From positions 124,001 to 188,000 of the forward strand of contig NZ_JAEUXJ010000004.1 of the NCBI RefSeq assembly GCF_016775475.1: 64,000 bases of DNA, given 5' to 3'. The stretch comes from Belnapia mucosa (GTDB lineage Bacteria > Pseudomonadota > Alphaproteobacteria > Acetobacterales > Acetobacteraceae). A model generated the notes under the pieces. That model searched no databases and was not told where the DNA came from. It saw only the letters and a program-made list of their open reading frames with translations. This document shows positions 31,909-41,146 of the stretch, in pieces (within the stretch, counting starts at the first letter, position 1; the number at the start of each line of letters is the position of its first letter). Made by a program: the position numbers and the translations under genes.

Positions 31909-32610
31909 TCAGGTTCCGGCAGGCGCCGCGGCGAAGGGCGGCTGCAGCCAGAGCGGGTCCTTCAGCTTCTTCAGGAATTCCGCATGCGCCGCGAGTTCCG
32001 CCTCGCTCGGCTGGACCAGGCGCGGCGTGCGGGGCCGGTCCAGCCCCTCCAGCGCTCGGGTCGTGCCGCCGATATTCAGCGCCAGCACGAAGCCCGGCTG
32101 GCGACCGCCCATCAGCTCCAGATAGACCTGGGCGAGCAGCTTCACGTCGAGCAGCGCGTTGTGGCTGGTGCGCATCGAGTTATCGATGCCGAGCCGGCGG
32201 CAGAGCGCATCCAGGCTGTTCGGCATGCCGGGATAGCGCTGCTTCGCCAAAGCGAGGCTATCGACCATCCGCGTCCGGTCGAGCGGCCTGCCGCCGGCCC
32301 GGACCAGCTCGGCATCGAGGAAGCCGAAATCGAAGGGCGCGTTATGCGCGACGATCGGCGAATCCCGCAGGAAGCCGAGGAAGTCGTCCAGCACCTCGGC
32401 GAATTTCGGCTTGCCCTGCAGCATCTCGGCGGTGAAGCCGTGGACCTTGGTGCTCTCGGGCGGCACGTCCCGCTCGGGGTCGAGCAGGGTGTGGTAGGTG
32501 GCGCCGGTCGGCATCAGGTTCACCAGCTCGATCGCCGCGATCTCGATGACGCGGTCGCCGGTGGCAGGGTCGAGGCCGGTGGTCTCGGTATCGAGGACGA
32601 GCTGCCTCAT
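31909..32610 (-). CDS. dnaQ: DNA polymerase III epsilon subunit (3'-5' exonuclease)
   Basis: A 233-residue proofreading exonuclease of the DEDDh family. ExoI is LVLDTETTGLDP at residues 4-15, ExoII HNAPFDFGFLDAE, and ExoIII SHNALLDVKLLA with the His-Asp pair. It works with the DnaE alpha subunit. The start overlaps coaE by 4 nt (ATGA), so it is the last gene of the aroE-coaE-dnaQ operon. Its C-terminus (EFLKKLKDPLWLQP) is a candidate alpha-binding segment. The usual alphaproteobacterial neighbour maf is not found upstream here. Confidence 0.95.
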   Translation of the reverse strand: MRQLVLDTETTGLDPATGDRVIEIAAIELVNLMPTGATYHTLLDPERDVPPESTKVHGFTAEMLQGKPKFAEVLDDFLGFLRDSPIVAHNAPFDFGFLDAELVRAGGRPLDRTRMVDSLALAKQRYPGMPNSLDALCRRLGIDNSMRTSHNALLDVKLLAQVYLELMGGRQPGFVLALNIGGTTRALEGLDRPRTPRLVQPSEAELAAHAEFLKKLKDPLWLQPPFAAAPAGT

Positions 32611-33209
32611 CGGCTGCGGATCTCCCGGACCAGGGCGCGGATGGCGCGCTGGGCATGATGGCGTGAGATGCCGGTTTCCACGACGTAGTCGGCGCGACGG
32701 CGCTTCTCGCGGTCCGGCACCTGGCGCGAGAGGATGTAGCGCAGCCGCTCCGGCGTCATCCCCGGCCGGCGCAGCACGCGGTAGCGCTGCACCGCGGCGG
32801 GGGCGGAAACCACCACGACGCAGTCGCAGCGCCCCTCCCCCCGCGTCTCGAACAGCAGCGGGATGTCGAGCACCACCAGCCGCTCCGCCCGGCGACGGGC
32901 GGCGGCAAGGAAGCGGCGCTCGGCATCGCGGACCAGCGGATGGACGATGCGTTCCAGCCGGGTCAGCGCGGCGCTGTTGCCGAGCACGGCGCGGCGCAGC
33001 GCCTCGCGGTCCACCATCAGGCCGCCCTTGCCCTCCCGCACCGTGCCGGGGAAGGCGGCGCCGATCGGGGCGACGGCGCGGCCGCCGCGCGACTGCAGCG
33101 CATGCACCGCCGCATCGGCATCGAAGACGGGGACATGCAGGCGGCGGAAGGTGCTGGCGGCGGTGGATTTCCCCATGCCGATACTGCCCGTGAGGCCCAC
33201 GACCTTCAT
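32607..33209 (-). CDS. coaE: Dephospho-CoA kinase
   Basis: A 200-residue kinase that performs the last step of coenzyme A synthesis. The P-loop GLTGSIGMGKST is at residues 5-16, followed by VPVFDADAAVH and LVVLDIPLLFETRG. The arginine-rich lid (RQVPDREKRRRADYVVETG) is typical. Start and stop overlap both neighbours by 4 nt (ATGA), so translation of the whole operon is probably coupled. Confidence 0.95.
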   Translation of the reverse strand: MKVVGLTGSIGMGKSTAASTFRRLHVPVFDADAAVHALQSRGGRAVAPIGAAFPGTVREGKGGLMVDREALRRAVLGNSAALTRLERIVHPLVRDAERRFLAAARRRAERLVVLDIPLLFETRGEGRCDCVVVVSAPAAVQRYRVLRRPGMTPERLRYILSRQVPDREKRRRADYVVETGISRHHAQRAIRALVREIRSR

Positions 33210-34045
33210 CGCGCCGGGATGTCCCCGCCGACGAAATCCCGGAGTTCGGCATCGACGACGGGATCCGTGCCGAACCAGGCGGCGAAGCCCGGCCGTGCCT
33301 GGTGCAGCAGCATCCCGAGCCCCTCGACGCCGACAAGGCCGCGCGCCCGGGCGGCGGCGAGCAGCCCGGTCTCGCGCGGGACATAGACGATATCGGCCAC
33401 CACGGCGCCATCCGGCAGCGGGGCGAGGTCGAGCGCGAGGGGCGGCTGGCCTTGCATGCCCAGCGATGTGGTGTTGACCAGCAGCGCCGCATCCCCGAGC
33501 GGCGCGCGATCGGCGACCTCGATCGGGCCACCAAGCGCGCGGGCGAGGGCTTCGGCCCGGGCCGGGCTGCGATTGACCAGCACCAGGCGCGGGCAGCCGG
33601 CATCCAGCAGCGCCGCGGCGACCGCCCGGGCCGAGCCGCCGGCGCCGAGGATCACCGCCGGCCCTGCCTCCGGCCGCCAAGCCGGCGCAGCTTCCCGCAG
33701 ATTGGCGAGGAAGCCATAGCCATCGGTATTCGATCCTTCGATCCGCCCCTCGCGGAAGACCAGCGTATTCACCGCCCCGGCGCGCTCGGCCGAAGGATCC
33801 ACGCGGTCGCAGACGGCGAAGGCGGCTTCCTTATGCGGGATGGTGACATTGGCGCCGCGGAAGCCGAGATCGGCCAGCGCCCGGACCGAATCGGCGAAGC
33901 GCTCCGGCCGCACGGGCAGCGGCAGATAGGCGCCGTCGATGCCATGGCGGCGCAGCCAGAGCCCGTGCAGCCGCGGCGAGCGCGAATGGGAGACGGGCCA
34001 GCCGAGGATGCCGGCGAGGCGGGCATGGCCCGAAAGGATGGTCAT
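33206..34045 (-). CDS. aroE: Shikimate dehydrogenase
   Basis: A 279-residue NADP-dependent enzyme of the shikimate pathway. HSRSPRLHG (substrate Ser pair), NVTIPHKE (catalytic Lys), SNTDGYGFL (Asp), and VILGAGGSARAV (NADP loop) are all present. It is the first gene of the aroE-coaE-dnaQ operon; the stop overlaps the coaE start by 4 nt. The ATG at 34045 sits at the right distance from SHSRSP; a longer upstream frame lacks similarity. Confidence 0.95.
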   Translation of the reverse strand: MTILSGHARLAGILGWPVSHSRSPRLHGLWLRRHGIDGAYLPLPVRPERFADSVRALADLGFRGANVTIPHKEAAFAVCDRVDPSAERAGAVNTLVFREGRIEGSNTDGYGFLANLREAAPAWRPEAGPAVILGAGGSARAVAAALLDAGCPRLVLVNRSPARAEALARALGGPIEVADRAPLGDAALLVNTTSLGMQGQPPLALDLAPLPDGAVVADIVYVPRETGLLAAARARGLVGVEGLGMLLHQARPGFAAWFGTDPVVDAELRDFVGGDIPAR

Positions 34046-34107
34046 GTCCGGAAAGTCGCCGGGGCCAGCCCGGCGGTCAACATCCGGCGACGGATACGGC
34101 CGCCGCC

Positions 34108-34848
34108 TCAGCCCTTGAGCGGATCGACGCGCTCGCAGAGCATGAAATGGGCATGCTCCTCCCAGGTGTATTCCTCGCGCACGGCGAAGCCCATGACGTT
34201 CACCAGGGTGCGGAAGGCCGGGATGCTCATCAGCCACCAATAGGGCCAGCAGCTCAGCCCCTCCTCGGTGCGGTGGGGCATCATCGCGCCGGATTGCTGC
34301 GGCCGCGGGGCGGTGTCGTCGATGCTCCAGCCGAATTTCGTCTTATAGTGCTGACGCATGATGTCGCGCTGCGCCTCGGACATGGCGGGCAGCAGGAAGG
34401 CCATCCCGTCCGGGCATTCGATGGTGCCGAACTCGTTCTCCACCTTGGCTGGCATGATGACCGTGTTGGTGATCAGCCATCGGCCGGTGACGCGGGTCAG
34501 GTTGTAGAGCGCCGTCACCGGATCCGCGACATGGTAGAGGATGCCGGTGGAATGCAGCACGTCGAAGCGCGGCAGCTGCTCCGGCAGGTCGGCGCGGGTG
34601 ATGTCGACGCGCTCATGGCATTCGTATCGGCCGCGGCCGATGCCCATCCCGGCCATCTTGTCGTGGAAGAAGGTCCAGTAGTCCGAGCTGAAGGGCTGGA
34701 TATCGGCCATCGCCACCCGGCTGGCACCGACGCCGAGGGCGGCGCTGACCCGTTCGTTGCAGGACCATTCACCAATGCCGCCGATATCGACGAAGCTCTT
34801 GCCGGGCGTAACGGCGCGAATCCAGGATTCGGGCGGGGAAACAGACAT
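34108..34848 (-). CDS. Class I SAM-dependent methyltransferase-like protein
   Basis: A 246-residue protein. FVDIGGIGEWSCNERVSAAL is a methyltransferase motif I variant (Gly-rich), VAMADIQPFS the acidic motif II, and FDVLHSTGILYHVADPVTAL motif IV/post-I. After that comes a 100-residue C-terminal part with Trp-rich sequence (LSCWPYWWLMS). Substrate is unknown; surface-polysaccharide or small-molecule methylation are both possible. It starts behind a GTACCC-like weak site and lies 62 nt before aroE on the same strand, so operon membership is uncertain. Confidence 0.8.
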   Translation of the reverse strand: MSVSPPESWIRAVTPGKSFVDIGGIGEWSCNERVSAALGVGASRVAMADIQPFSSDYWTFFHDKMAGMGIGRGRYECHERVDITRADLPEQLPRFDVLHSTGILYHVADPVTALYNLTRVTGRWLITNTVIMPAKVENEFGTIECPDGMAFLLPAMSEAQRDIMRQHYKTKFGWSIDDTAPRPQQSGAMMPHRTEEGLSCWPYWWLMSIPAFRTLVNVMGFAVREEYTWEEHAHFMLCERVDPLKG

Positions 34849-34956
34849 GGGTACTCCGCGGCGGTCGTCACGCCATCGTCATCAGATACGGCACGACCGT
34901 AACCGATGCGGCCTCCTGCCTCAAGCAGATGTGTCCGCAGGATATCGTATTCTGTT

Positions 34957-36213
34957 TCATTCCGCTGCCGCGAAGGAGGCACTCGACTGCGCCCAGAGCT
35001 CGGGCCGCAGTTCCTCCTTCCGGTCGGGGAAGAGCAGCGCGCAGGCGAAGGTCACCGCGCCGAATCCGGCCAGCACCAGCATCGCGGCGGAGAGGCCCCC
35101 CGTCGCCTCATGCAGGAAGCCGATCAGGGGCGAGGCCGCGGCGGCGCCGAGGAAGCCGATGGTGAAGCGGATGGAATAGAGCTTCACCCGCAGCGCCGGC
35201 GCGACATAGCGGGCGGTCATCGTCTCGTTCACCGTCACCTGCCCGAAGACCGAAGCCGCCATCAGCGCCGCCAGCGGCAGCACCAGCCAGCCCTGCACCA
35301 TCGAGAGCAGCACCAGGCAGGGCACCTGCACCAGGGCCAGCGGCAGGAAGACGCGCTTCAGCGTGTAGCGGTCGATCAGCCGCCCGACGGTGAACTGCGT
35401 CAGCCCGCCGCAGAGCGTGGCGCCGAAGGCCAGCATGCCAACCACCGGCAGCAGGTCCGGCGAGCCGGCCAGCCGCTCCTCCATCAGCTTCGGGATCAGC
35501 AGGGTGAAGGCGTTGAAAACGAGGCCGGAGACGGCGGCGATCGTCAGCAATACCGCGACCGCGCGGCGCACCACGGCGGGCGGGATGGTCGGGAAGGGCT
35601 TGGCGCCGGCGGCGGCCTTGGCGGCATCGAAGCTTGGTTCCCGCAGCCAGGCCAGGCCGACCAGGGCGCAGAGCGCGCCGGGCAGCACGAAGGCCCAATG
35701 CCAGCCGAGCCGGGCGGCGAGCAGCGCCGTGACCACCGGGGCGAGTGCGACGCCGAGATTGCCGAAGACGCCATTGATCCCGACCGCACGGCCGACCTTC
35801 GCATCCGGCGTGGCGGAGGCGGCCTCCACCAGCATCGCCGTGCCGATCGGGTGGTAGATGGCGGCGAAGCCGCCTACCAGGGCGAGCGCGATGCCCAGCG
35901 TCAGCGGCCGCTCGGCGAGGCCCGCCAGCATCATCGCCCCGCCGGTGCCGAGGAAGAAGGCGGCCATCATGGCCTTGCGCCCGAACCGCGCCGCCAGCCA
36001 GCCCATCGGCAACGAGCCGAGCCCATAGAGCACGAACATGCCCGTCCCCAGCGCCAGGATCGGCCCATAATCCTGCCCGAAGGCGGCCGGCGCCTGCTGC
36101 ACCATCCCGAGCACCGCGGTCGCCAGGATCAGCAGGCAGTAATGGGTGAAGACATGCGCCAGGTTGACGAAGAGGATCTGCCGGGCGGCCTGATCATGCA
36201 TGGCGTTTTCCAT
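34957..36213 (-). CDS. MFS transporter
   Basis: A 418-residue 12-helix major facilitator protein. ILFVNLAHVFTHYCLLILA is helix 1, and GSLPMGWLAARFGRKAMM carries the loop 2-3 signature; the repeat after the middle loop has GRLIDRYTLKRVF. It is in the fosmidomycin-resistance-like style of exporters, but I cannot fix the substrate. The starts ATG 36213 and 36201 are both possible. The divergent AraC-type gene begins 36 nt away, suggesting that regulator controls it. Confidence 0.88.
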   Translation of the reverse strand: MENAMHDQAARQILFVNLAHVFTHYCLLILATAVLGMVQQAPAAFGQDYGPILALGTGMFVLYGLGSLPMGWLAARFGRKAMMAAFFLGTGGAMMLAGLAERPLTLGIALALVGGFAAIYHPIGTAMLVEAASATPDAKVGRAVGINGVFGNLGVALAPVVTALLAARLGWHWAFVLPGALCALVGLAWLREPSFDAAKAAAGAKPFPTIPPAVVRRAVAVLLTIAAVSGLVFNAFTLLIPKLMEERLAGSPDLLPVVGMLAFGATLCGGLTQFTVGRLIDRYTLKRVFLPLALVQVPCLVLLSMVQGWLVLPLAALMAASVFGQVTVNETMTARYVAPALRVKLYSIRFTIGFLGAAAASPLIGFLHEATGGLSAAMLVLAGFGAVTFACALLFPDRKEELRPELWAQSSASFAAAE

Positions 36214-36248
36214 TCCCGAAGGCTTTCGCCCGAGATTATCCTGGCCGG

Positions 36249-37073
36249 ATGACGATGGCTGGCCAAATCCTGTCGGCATCCGGCCAATTGCCCGAGGCGC
36301 CGCTGCGCAACCTGCCGGAGGACGGGGTGGACCGGCCGCTGGCCGGCTTCACCCGCGACTATGTCGATGGCGAGAGCGTGCCGCGCCATGCCCATACGCG
36401 GGCGCAGCTTCTCTATGCCACGCGCGGGGTGATGCGGATTTCGACCGACACCGCCGGCTTCGTCCTGCCGCCGGGCCGGGCGCTCTGGATGCCGGCGCGG
36501 GTCCCACATGTGACGGCGATGCAGGGGCCGGTCGCCATGCGGGCGCTCTTCCTCCGCGCCGATGCCGCCGCGGCGGGGCCGGAGGTGGTGACGGTGCTCG
36601 CCGTCTCGCCCCTGCTGCGGGAGCTGGTGCTGGCCGCCTGCGCCGAGCCGCTGGAATGGGACGAAGCCGGGCGCGGCGGGCATATCACCGCCCTGATCCT
36701 CGACGAGATCGCACGCGCCACGCGCCTGCCGCTCGGCCTGCCGGCGCTGCGCGACCCGCGGCTCCGGCGGCTGGCGGCGGCCCTGCAGGCCGATCCGGCC
36801 CAGCCCCTCGGCCTCGAGGATTGGGCGCGGCATTGCGGCGCCAGCCCGCGCACCCTGACACGCCTGTTCCGCGAGGAAACAGGGATGAGCTTCGGCCGCT
36901 GGCGGCAGATGCTGCGGCTGGCGGAAGCAGCGGTGCTGCTCGCCCAGGGGATGCCGCCGGCCCGCGCCGCGGCGACCGTCGGCTATGCCAGCGCCCCGGC
37001 CTTCGGGGCGGCCTTCCGCGCCGCCTTCGGCGTCACGCCGGGCGGTGGAGCGGGGCCGGCGGCGCTGCCCTGA
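36249..37073 (+). CDS. AraC-family transcriptional regulator
   Basis: A 274-residue regulator. The N-terminal cupin-like domain includes SVPRHAHTRAQLLYATRGVM and VLPPGRALWMPARVPH. The C-terminal double HTH has LRRLAAALQADP, WARHCGASPRTLTRLFREETGMSFGRWRQMLRLAEA and VGYASAPAFGAAFRAAFG. The usual C-terminal segment after the second HTH is slightly shortened (ends PGGGAGPAALP) because it runs into the convergent MFS gene, which it overlaps by 41 nt. It is divergent from another MFS gene with a 35-nt gap and is its likely regulator. Confidence 0.92.
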   Translation: MTMAGQILSASGQLPEAPLRNLPEDGVDRPLAGFTRDYVDGESVPRHAHTRAQLLYATRGVMRISTDTAGFVLPPGRALWMPARVPHVTAMQGPVAMRALFLRADAAAAGPEVVTVLAVSPLLRELVLAACAEPLEWDEAGRGGHITALILDEIARATRLPLGLPALRDPRLRRLAAALQADPAQPLGLEDWARHCGASPRTLTRLFREETGMSFGRWRQMLRLAEAAVLLAQGMPPARAAATVGYASAPAFGAAFRAAFGVTPGGGAGPAALP

Positions 37074-38229
37074 GCGGCACGAGGCAGGCCATGGCCAGCA
37101 GCCCCACCAGCCCCGTCAGCCCGAGCACGGCCATGGCCGGCAGCTCGGCGACCAACGGCGCGGTCAGGATCGGCGCCGCCGCCTGGGAAACCAGCACCGG
37201 CAGGGCCAGCTTGCCCATCAGCACCGGATAGCCGCGCGGACCGAACAGGGCGAGCGGCACCGCGCCGCGGCAGATGGTGATGATGCCGTTGCTGGCGCCA
37301 TAGAGCAGGACGAAGGGCACCGCCGCCACCGGCCCCACCAGCATCAGCAGCAGGGCGCCGAGCGGCAGCAGCCCGCCGCCGAGCCAGGCGACGCGCAGCG
37401 GATGCACCTGCTTGCCGAGGGTGAATTCCAGCAGCCGCCCGCCAACCTGGGACGGCCCCATCAGCGCCGCCGCCCCGACCGCCGCCCCGACCGAGAGGCC
37501 GAGCCCACCCAGCATGGCCGGCAGTTGCACCGACATGGTGGTGCTGATCAGCGCCCTCAGCGTGAAGAAGGCGGCGAGGAAGAGGAAGCTGCGCCGCACC
37601 CAGTCCGCCGGCAGCGGAATCTCGCCCGGATCGGCCACGGCACCCGGCGCCGCCGCCCCCGTCGCGGCGCGCGGCAGCAGGGCATAGACCGGCAGCACCA
37701 CCAGCAGGTTCACCGCGGCATAGACGAGGCAGGTGCCGCGCCAGCCGACCTCCGGCAGCAGCGCCGCCGTCGCGGGCCAGCCGACCGTGCTGGCGAAGCC
37801 ACCGAGCAGCGTCACCATGGTGATCGCCCGCCGCGCATTGCGGCCATAGAGCTGGCCGAGCGTGGCGAAGGCCGCCTCATAGAGGCCGAGGGCCATGCCG
37901 AGGCCGAGCACCACCCAGCCGGCGAACCAGCCCCAGAGCCCCGGCAACAGGCCGAGCAGCGCCAGCCCGATGCCGATCACCGCCGAGGAGGCCAGCATCA
38001 CCGGCCGCCCACCCAGCCGCTCGATCGCCCGGCCGACCCGTGGCGCGACCAGGCCGGAGATCAACAGCGCCAGCGAGAAGGCGCCATAGACCAGCGCCCG
38101 ATCGGCGCCGAGATCCTGCACCACCACCGGCGCCAGCAGTGCCGGCAGGTAGTAGCTGGTGCCCCAGGCGAGGGTCTGGCCGATCCCGAGCAGGAGGGCG
38201 ACGAAACGGGGATCGGGCGTACTGGTCAT
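37033..38229 (-). CDS. MFS transporter
   Basis: A 398-residue 12-helix transporter. GTSYYLPALLAPVVVQDLGA, then GLVAPRVGRAIERLGGRPVM (loop 2-3 signature), and a second half with QVGGRLLEFTLGKQVHPL. It is different in sequence from the MFS protein at 34957-36213, despite being close by. The start is ATG 38229. Its 3' end overlaps the AraC gene by 41 nt. The substrate is unknown. Confidence 0.9.
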   Translation of the reverse strand: MTSTPDPRFVALLLGIGQTLAWGTSYYLPALLAPVVVQDLGADRALVYGAFSLALLISGLVAPRVGRAIERLGGRPVMLASSAVIGIGLALLGLLPGLWGWFAGWVVLGLGMALGLYEAAFATLGQLYGRNARRAITMVTLLGGFASTVGWPATAALLPEVGWRGTCLVYAAVNLLVVLPVYALLPRAATGAAAPGAVADPGEIPLPADWVRRSFLFLAAFFTLRALISTTMSVQLPAMLGGLGLSVGAAVGAAALMGPSQVGGRLLEFTLGKQVHPLRVAWLGGGLLPLGALLLMLVGPVAAVPFVLLYGASNGIITICRGAVPLALFGPRGYPVLMGKLALPVLVSQAAAPILTAPLVAELPAMAVLGLTGLVGLLAMACLVPLRAAPPAPLHRPA

Positions 38230-38268
38230 GGACCAATCCTCCCCTGATCCAGCGCCGCCGCCAATCCC

Positions 38269-39324
38269 TCACGCCGCGCGGGATGGCAGGACGATGCGGT
38301 TCTCGCTGACGATGAAGATGAATTCGGTATTGGTCAGGTGGCGGACCGTGCCGACCTTCTCGCCCTTCGGATTGTGGATGCCGATCTTGGCGCCGACATA
38401 GCGGCCATAGGGAATCTCGACGACCTGCAGATGGCCGCGCGGCCTAAGCATCGCCTCCAGCGCCGCGCGGTCCAGATAGCCCTCATTGTTGAAGGAGACG
38501 ACGAGGGTCGGGCAGCGCAGCGCGGCGATGGTGCGCGCCAGCGCCGGGCCGATCCCGGGGCGGCTGTTGAAGGCGGACAGCCGGCTCTGGCAATCGACGC
38601 GCTTCATGGCGATGCCATAGACCTCCGGCTGGTCCCAGCGCACCAGCGTCTCCCAGACATGGTAATTCCGCAGATAGGAATGCTGGTTGTAGGGCGGGTC
38701 GAGATAGGCGAGGTCGCAATCGATCCCTGCCGCCACCGCCTCCGCCTCGCCGGAGAGGGCCACGCAGGCGCCGGCGGCAGGGCGCGGCAGCAAGGCCGGC
38801 AGGCGGAGCGAGAGCGGGTTCAGCGCCCGCGGCGCCCAGCGCTTCATATAGGCCATCTGCAGACCGGCGGTGCTGTCCACCCGGTCGGCGGCCTCCAGCA
38901 GCGAGGTGAGCAGAATCGCCTCCAGCTCCGGCTCGGCGCCCATGGCCGCGATCGCCTCGCGGATCGCCTCGATTCGGGCGCCGTTGTCCGGGTGGAAATA
39001 GCGGGCGGCGACGCAATAGGTCTCGGTGAACCAGCCGGCGCGTGGCGGCAGGCGCTGGAGGTCGGCCAGGATGCGGGTGGCCTTTTCCGCCCAGCGCTCC
39101 GCATCGGCCTGGACGTAGCAGGTGGCCAGCCTATGGGCGAAGGCGTTGTGGTCATTGGCCAGCACCCGGTAGCCCGCGCCCTTCAGCGCATGGCCGACCC
39201 GGGCGGTGCCGGAGAAGAGGTCCGCGACCGTTACCCCCCCTGGGGCGCCCGCCGGGGCCGAGGCGCCGATCGCCGCCAGGATATGCGTCAGCAGGGCGCG
39301 CTTGGAGCCGATATACTTGATCAC
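38269..39324 (-). CDS. DNA adenine methylase (Dam-type D12 class, orphan)
   Basis: A 351-residue N6-adenine-specific DNA methyltransferase. The N-terminal VIKYIGSKRALL and VADLFSGTARVGHALK (motif I, SAM binding) and the catalytic DPPYNQHSYL (motif IV, Asp209-Tyr212) are typical of the D12 group. It starts at GTG 39324, where the conserved KYIGSKR begins; the frame continues 17 codons upstream from a TTG at 39375. No restriction endonuclease gene is next to it, so it is an orphan methylase that could mark DNA for regulation or repair. The recognition sequence cannot be read from the gene. Confidence 0.88.
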   Translation of the reverse strand: MIKYIGSKRALLTHILAAIGASAPAGAPGGVTVADLFSGTARVGHALKGAGYRVLANDHNAFAHRLATCYVQADAERWAEKATRILADLQRLPPRAGWFTETYCVAARYFHPDNGARIEAIREAIAAMGAEPELEAILLTSLLEAADRVDSTAGLQMAYMKRWAPRALNPLSLRLPALLPRPAAGACVALSGEAEAVAAGIDCDLAYLDPPYNQHSYLRNYHVWETLVRWDQPEVYGIAMKRVDCQSRLSAFNSRPGIGPALARTIAALRCPTLVVSFNNEGYLDRAALEAMLRPRGHLQVVEIPYGRYVGAKIGIHNPKGEKVGTVRHLTNTEFIFIVSENRIVLPSRAA

Positions 39325-39425
39325 CCGCGAAGGATCGCCTGCCGCACCGAGTCCCGGCAAGCGCTGCCTTGGCAAGCCGCCGGGCCGCGGTTACGGATCG
39401 CCCCTCCGGCATCCGGGATTTCGCG

Positions 39426-39683
39426 ATGACCCTGCCCCGCTTCCGCAAGCTCCCGGCCCGCTATGCCGCGGTGGTGCTGCCGCTGATCCTCTCGGTCATC
39501 ATGACCTGCGCGGTCTCCGGCATCTCCACCCTGACGGCGCTCGGCCCGACCGCGGAGGCGCTGCACCAATGGCCCGTCTCCTGGGCCCTGTCCTGGGTGG
39601 TCGCCTTCCCGGTCCTGATCATCGTGCTGCCGCTGGTGCGGCGGCTGGTCGGGCTGGTGGTCAGCGCGCCGGAAACGCGCTGA
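39426..39683 (+). CDS. DUF2798 family small membrane protein
   Basis: An 85-residue protein with two hydrophobic helices: KLPARYAAVVLPLILSVIMTCAVSGIST and PVSWALSWVVAFPVLIIVLPLVRRLV. The helix spacing and the Pro-Leu-x-Arg-Arg ending are characteristic of DUF2798 proteins. Function is unknown. The ATG at 39426 is preferred; upstream codons are not conserved. It is convergent with lpdA, 10 nt away, and divergent from the methylase. Confidence 0.8.
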   Translation: MTLPRFRKLPARYAAVVLPLILSVIMTCAVSGISTLTALGPTAEALHQWPVSWALSWVVAFPVLIIVLPLVRRLVGLVVSAPETR

Positions 39684-39693
39684 CCACCCCGCC

Positions 39694-41085
39694 TCAGATG
39701 TGCAGCGCGCGGCCGTCGGCGGCGAGCGCGGCTTCCTTCACCGCCTCGTTCAGCGTCGGATGGGCATGGCTGGTGCGGGCCACATCCTCGGCGCTGGCGC
39801 CGAATTCGATGGCCAGCGCCATCTCGGCGATCAGCGTGCCGGCATCCGGTCCGATGATATGGGCGCCGAGCACCTTGTCGGTCTTCGCATCCGCCAGGAT
39901 CTTCACGAAGCCGTCCGTGTCGTTCATCGCCCGCGCCCGGCCATTGGCGGTGAAGGGGAATTTGCCGGATTTGTAGGCGACGCCCTGGGCCTTCAACTCC
40001 TCCTCCGTCGCGCCGACCGAGGCGATCTCGGGCCAGGTGTACACGACGCCCGGGATGGCGCCGTAATTCACATGCCCTGCCTGGCCGGCGAGGATCTCGG
40101 CCACCGCGACGCCCTCCTCCTCGGCCTTGTGGGCGAGCATGGCGCCGGCGATGCAGTCGCCGATGGCGTAGATGCCGGGGACATTGGTAGCGAAATGCGC
40201 GTCGGTGACGACGCGGCCACGCTCGTCGAGCGCAACACCCACCGTGTCGAGGCCAAGGCCCTCGGTATAGGGCCGCCGGCCGATGGCGAGCAGCACGACA
40301 TCGGCCTTGATTTCCTCCGCGGCGCCGCCGGCGGCGGGCTCGACGGTGAGCGTCACGCCATCGGCATTCTGCTTCGCCGCCGTCACCTTGGACTTGAGGC
40401 GGAACTTCATCCCCTGCTTGCCGAACAGCCGCTCGGCCTGCTTGGCGAGCTCGGCATCCATTCCCGGCACCAGCCGGTCGAGATATTCGATCACCGTCAC
40501 CTGCGCGCCGAGCCGCTTCCAGACCGAGCCGAGCTCGAGCCCGATGACGCCGCCGCCAATGACGACGAGATGGCCGGGGACCTTGTCCAGCTCCAGCGCG
40601 CCGGTCGAGGTGACGACGCGCTTCTCATCCACCTCGACCCCGCGCAGCGGGGTGCTGTCGCTGCCCGTGGCGATGACGATGGCCTTGGTGGAATAGGTCT
40701 CGCCATTCACCTCGACCTGGCCGGGGGCGGTGATCTTCCCAGCGCCCTTCAGCCAGGTGACCTTGTTCTTGCGGAAGAGGAATTCGACGCCTTTCACATT
40801 GGCGTTCACCACCTCGCCCTTGCGGGCCTGCATCTTGGCAAGGTCGAGCTTCACGCCGTCGATCATCACCCCATGATCGGCCAGCTTGTGCGCGGCTTCC
40901 TCGAAATTCTCGCTGCTCTGGAGCAGTGCCTTGGAGGGGATGCAGCCGATGTTGAGGCAGGTGCCGCCGAGCGTCGCGCGCTTCTCCACGCAGGCCGTCT
41001 TCAGCCCGAGCTGGGCGGCGCGGATGGCGCAGACATAGCCGCCGGGGCCGGAGCCGATGACAATGAGGTCGAAGCTGTCGGGCAT
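39694..41085 (-). CDS. lpdA: Dihydrolipoyl dehydrogenase
   Basis: A 463-residue FAD flavoprotein, the E3 subunit of 2-oxoacid dehydrogenase complexes. Motifs: [21 protein letters not shown] (FAD), the redox disulfide Cys43-Cys48 in [13 protein letters not shown], the NAD motif [15 protein letters not shown], and the C-terminal HAHPTLNEA (His-Glu of the partner subunit). No E1/E2 genes are adjacent, so this copy is away from the complexes. The ATG at 41085 follows GAGGA; codons further upstream are not conserved. It is co-directional with, and 62 nt from, the KgtP-like transporter. Confidence 0.95.
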   Translation of the reverse strand: MPDSFDLIVIGSGPGGYVCAIRAAQLGLKTACVEKRATLGGTCLNIGCIPSKALLQSSENFEEAAHKLADHGVMIDGVKLDLAKMQARKGEVVNANVKGVEFLFRKNKVTWLKGAGKITAPGQVEVNGETYSTKAIVIATGSDSTPLRGVEVDEKRVVTSTGALELDKVPGHLVVIGGGVIGLELGSVWKRLGAQVTVIEYLDRLVPGMDAELAKQAERLFGKQGMKFRLKSKVTAAKQNADGVTLTVEPAAGGAAEEIKADVVLLAIGRRPYTEGLGLDTVGVALDERGRVVTDAHFATNVPGIYAIGDCIAGAMLAHKAEEEGVAVAEILAGQAGHVNYGAIPGVVYTWPEIASVGATEEELKAQGVAYKSGKFPFTANGRARAMNDTDGFVKILADAKTDKVLGAHIIGPDAGTLIAEMALAIEFGASAEDVARTSHAHPTLNEAVKEAALAADGRALHI

Positions 41086-41146
41086 GGGGGTCCTCGGGCC
41101 GGAATTTCGCGGCGGAAACTGGCCCGAGGCGGGTCCCAAGGCAAGC

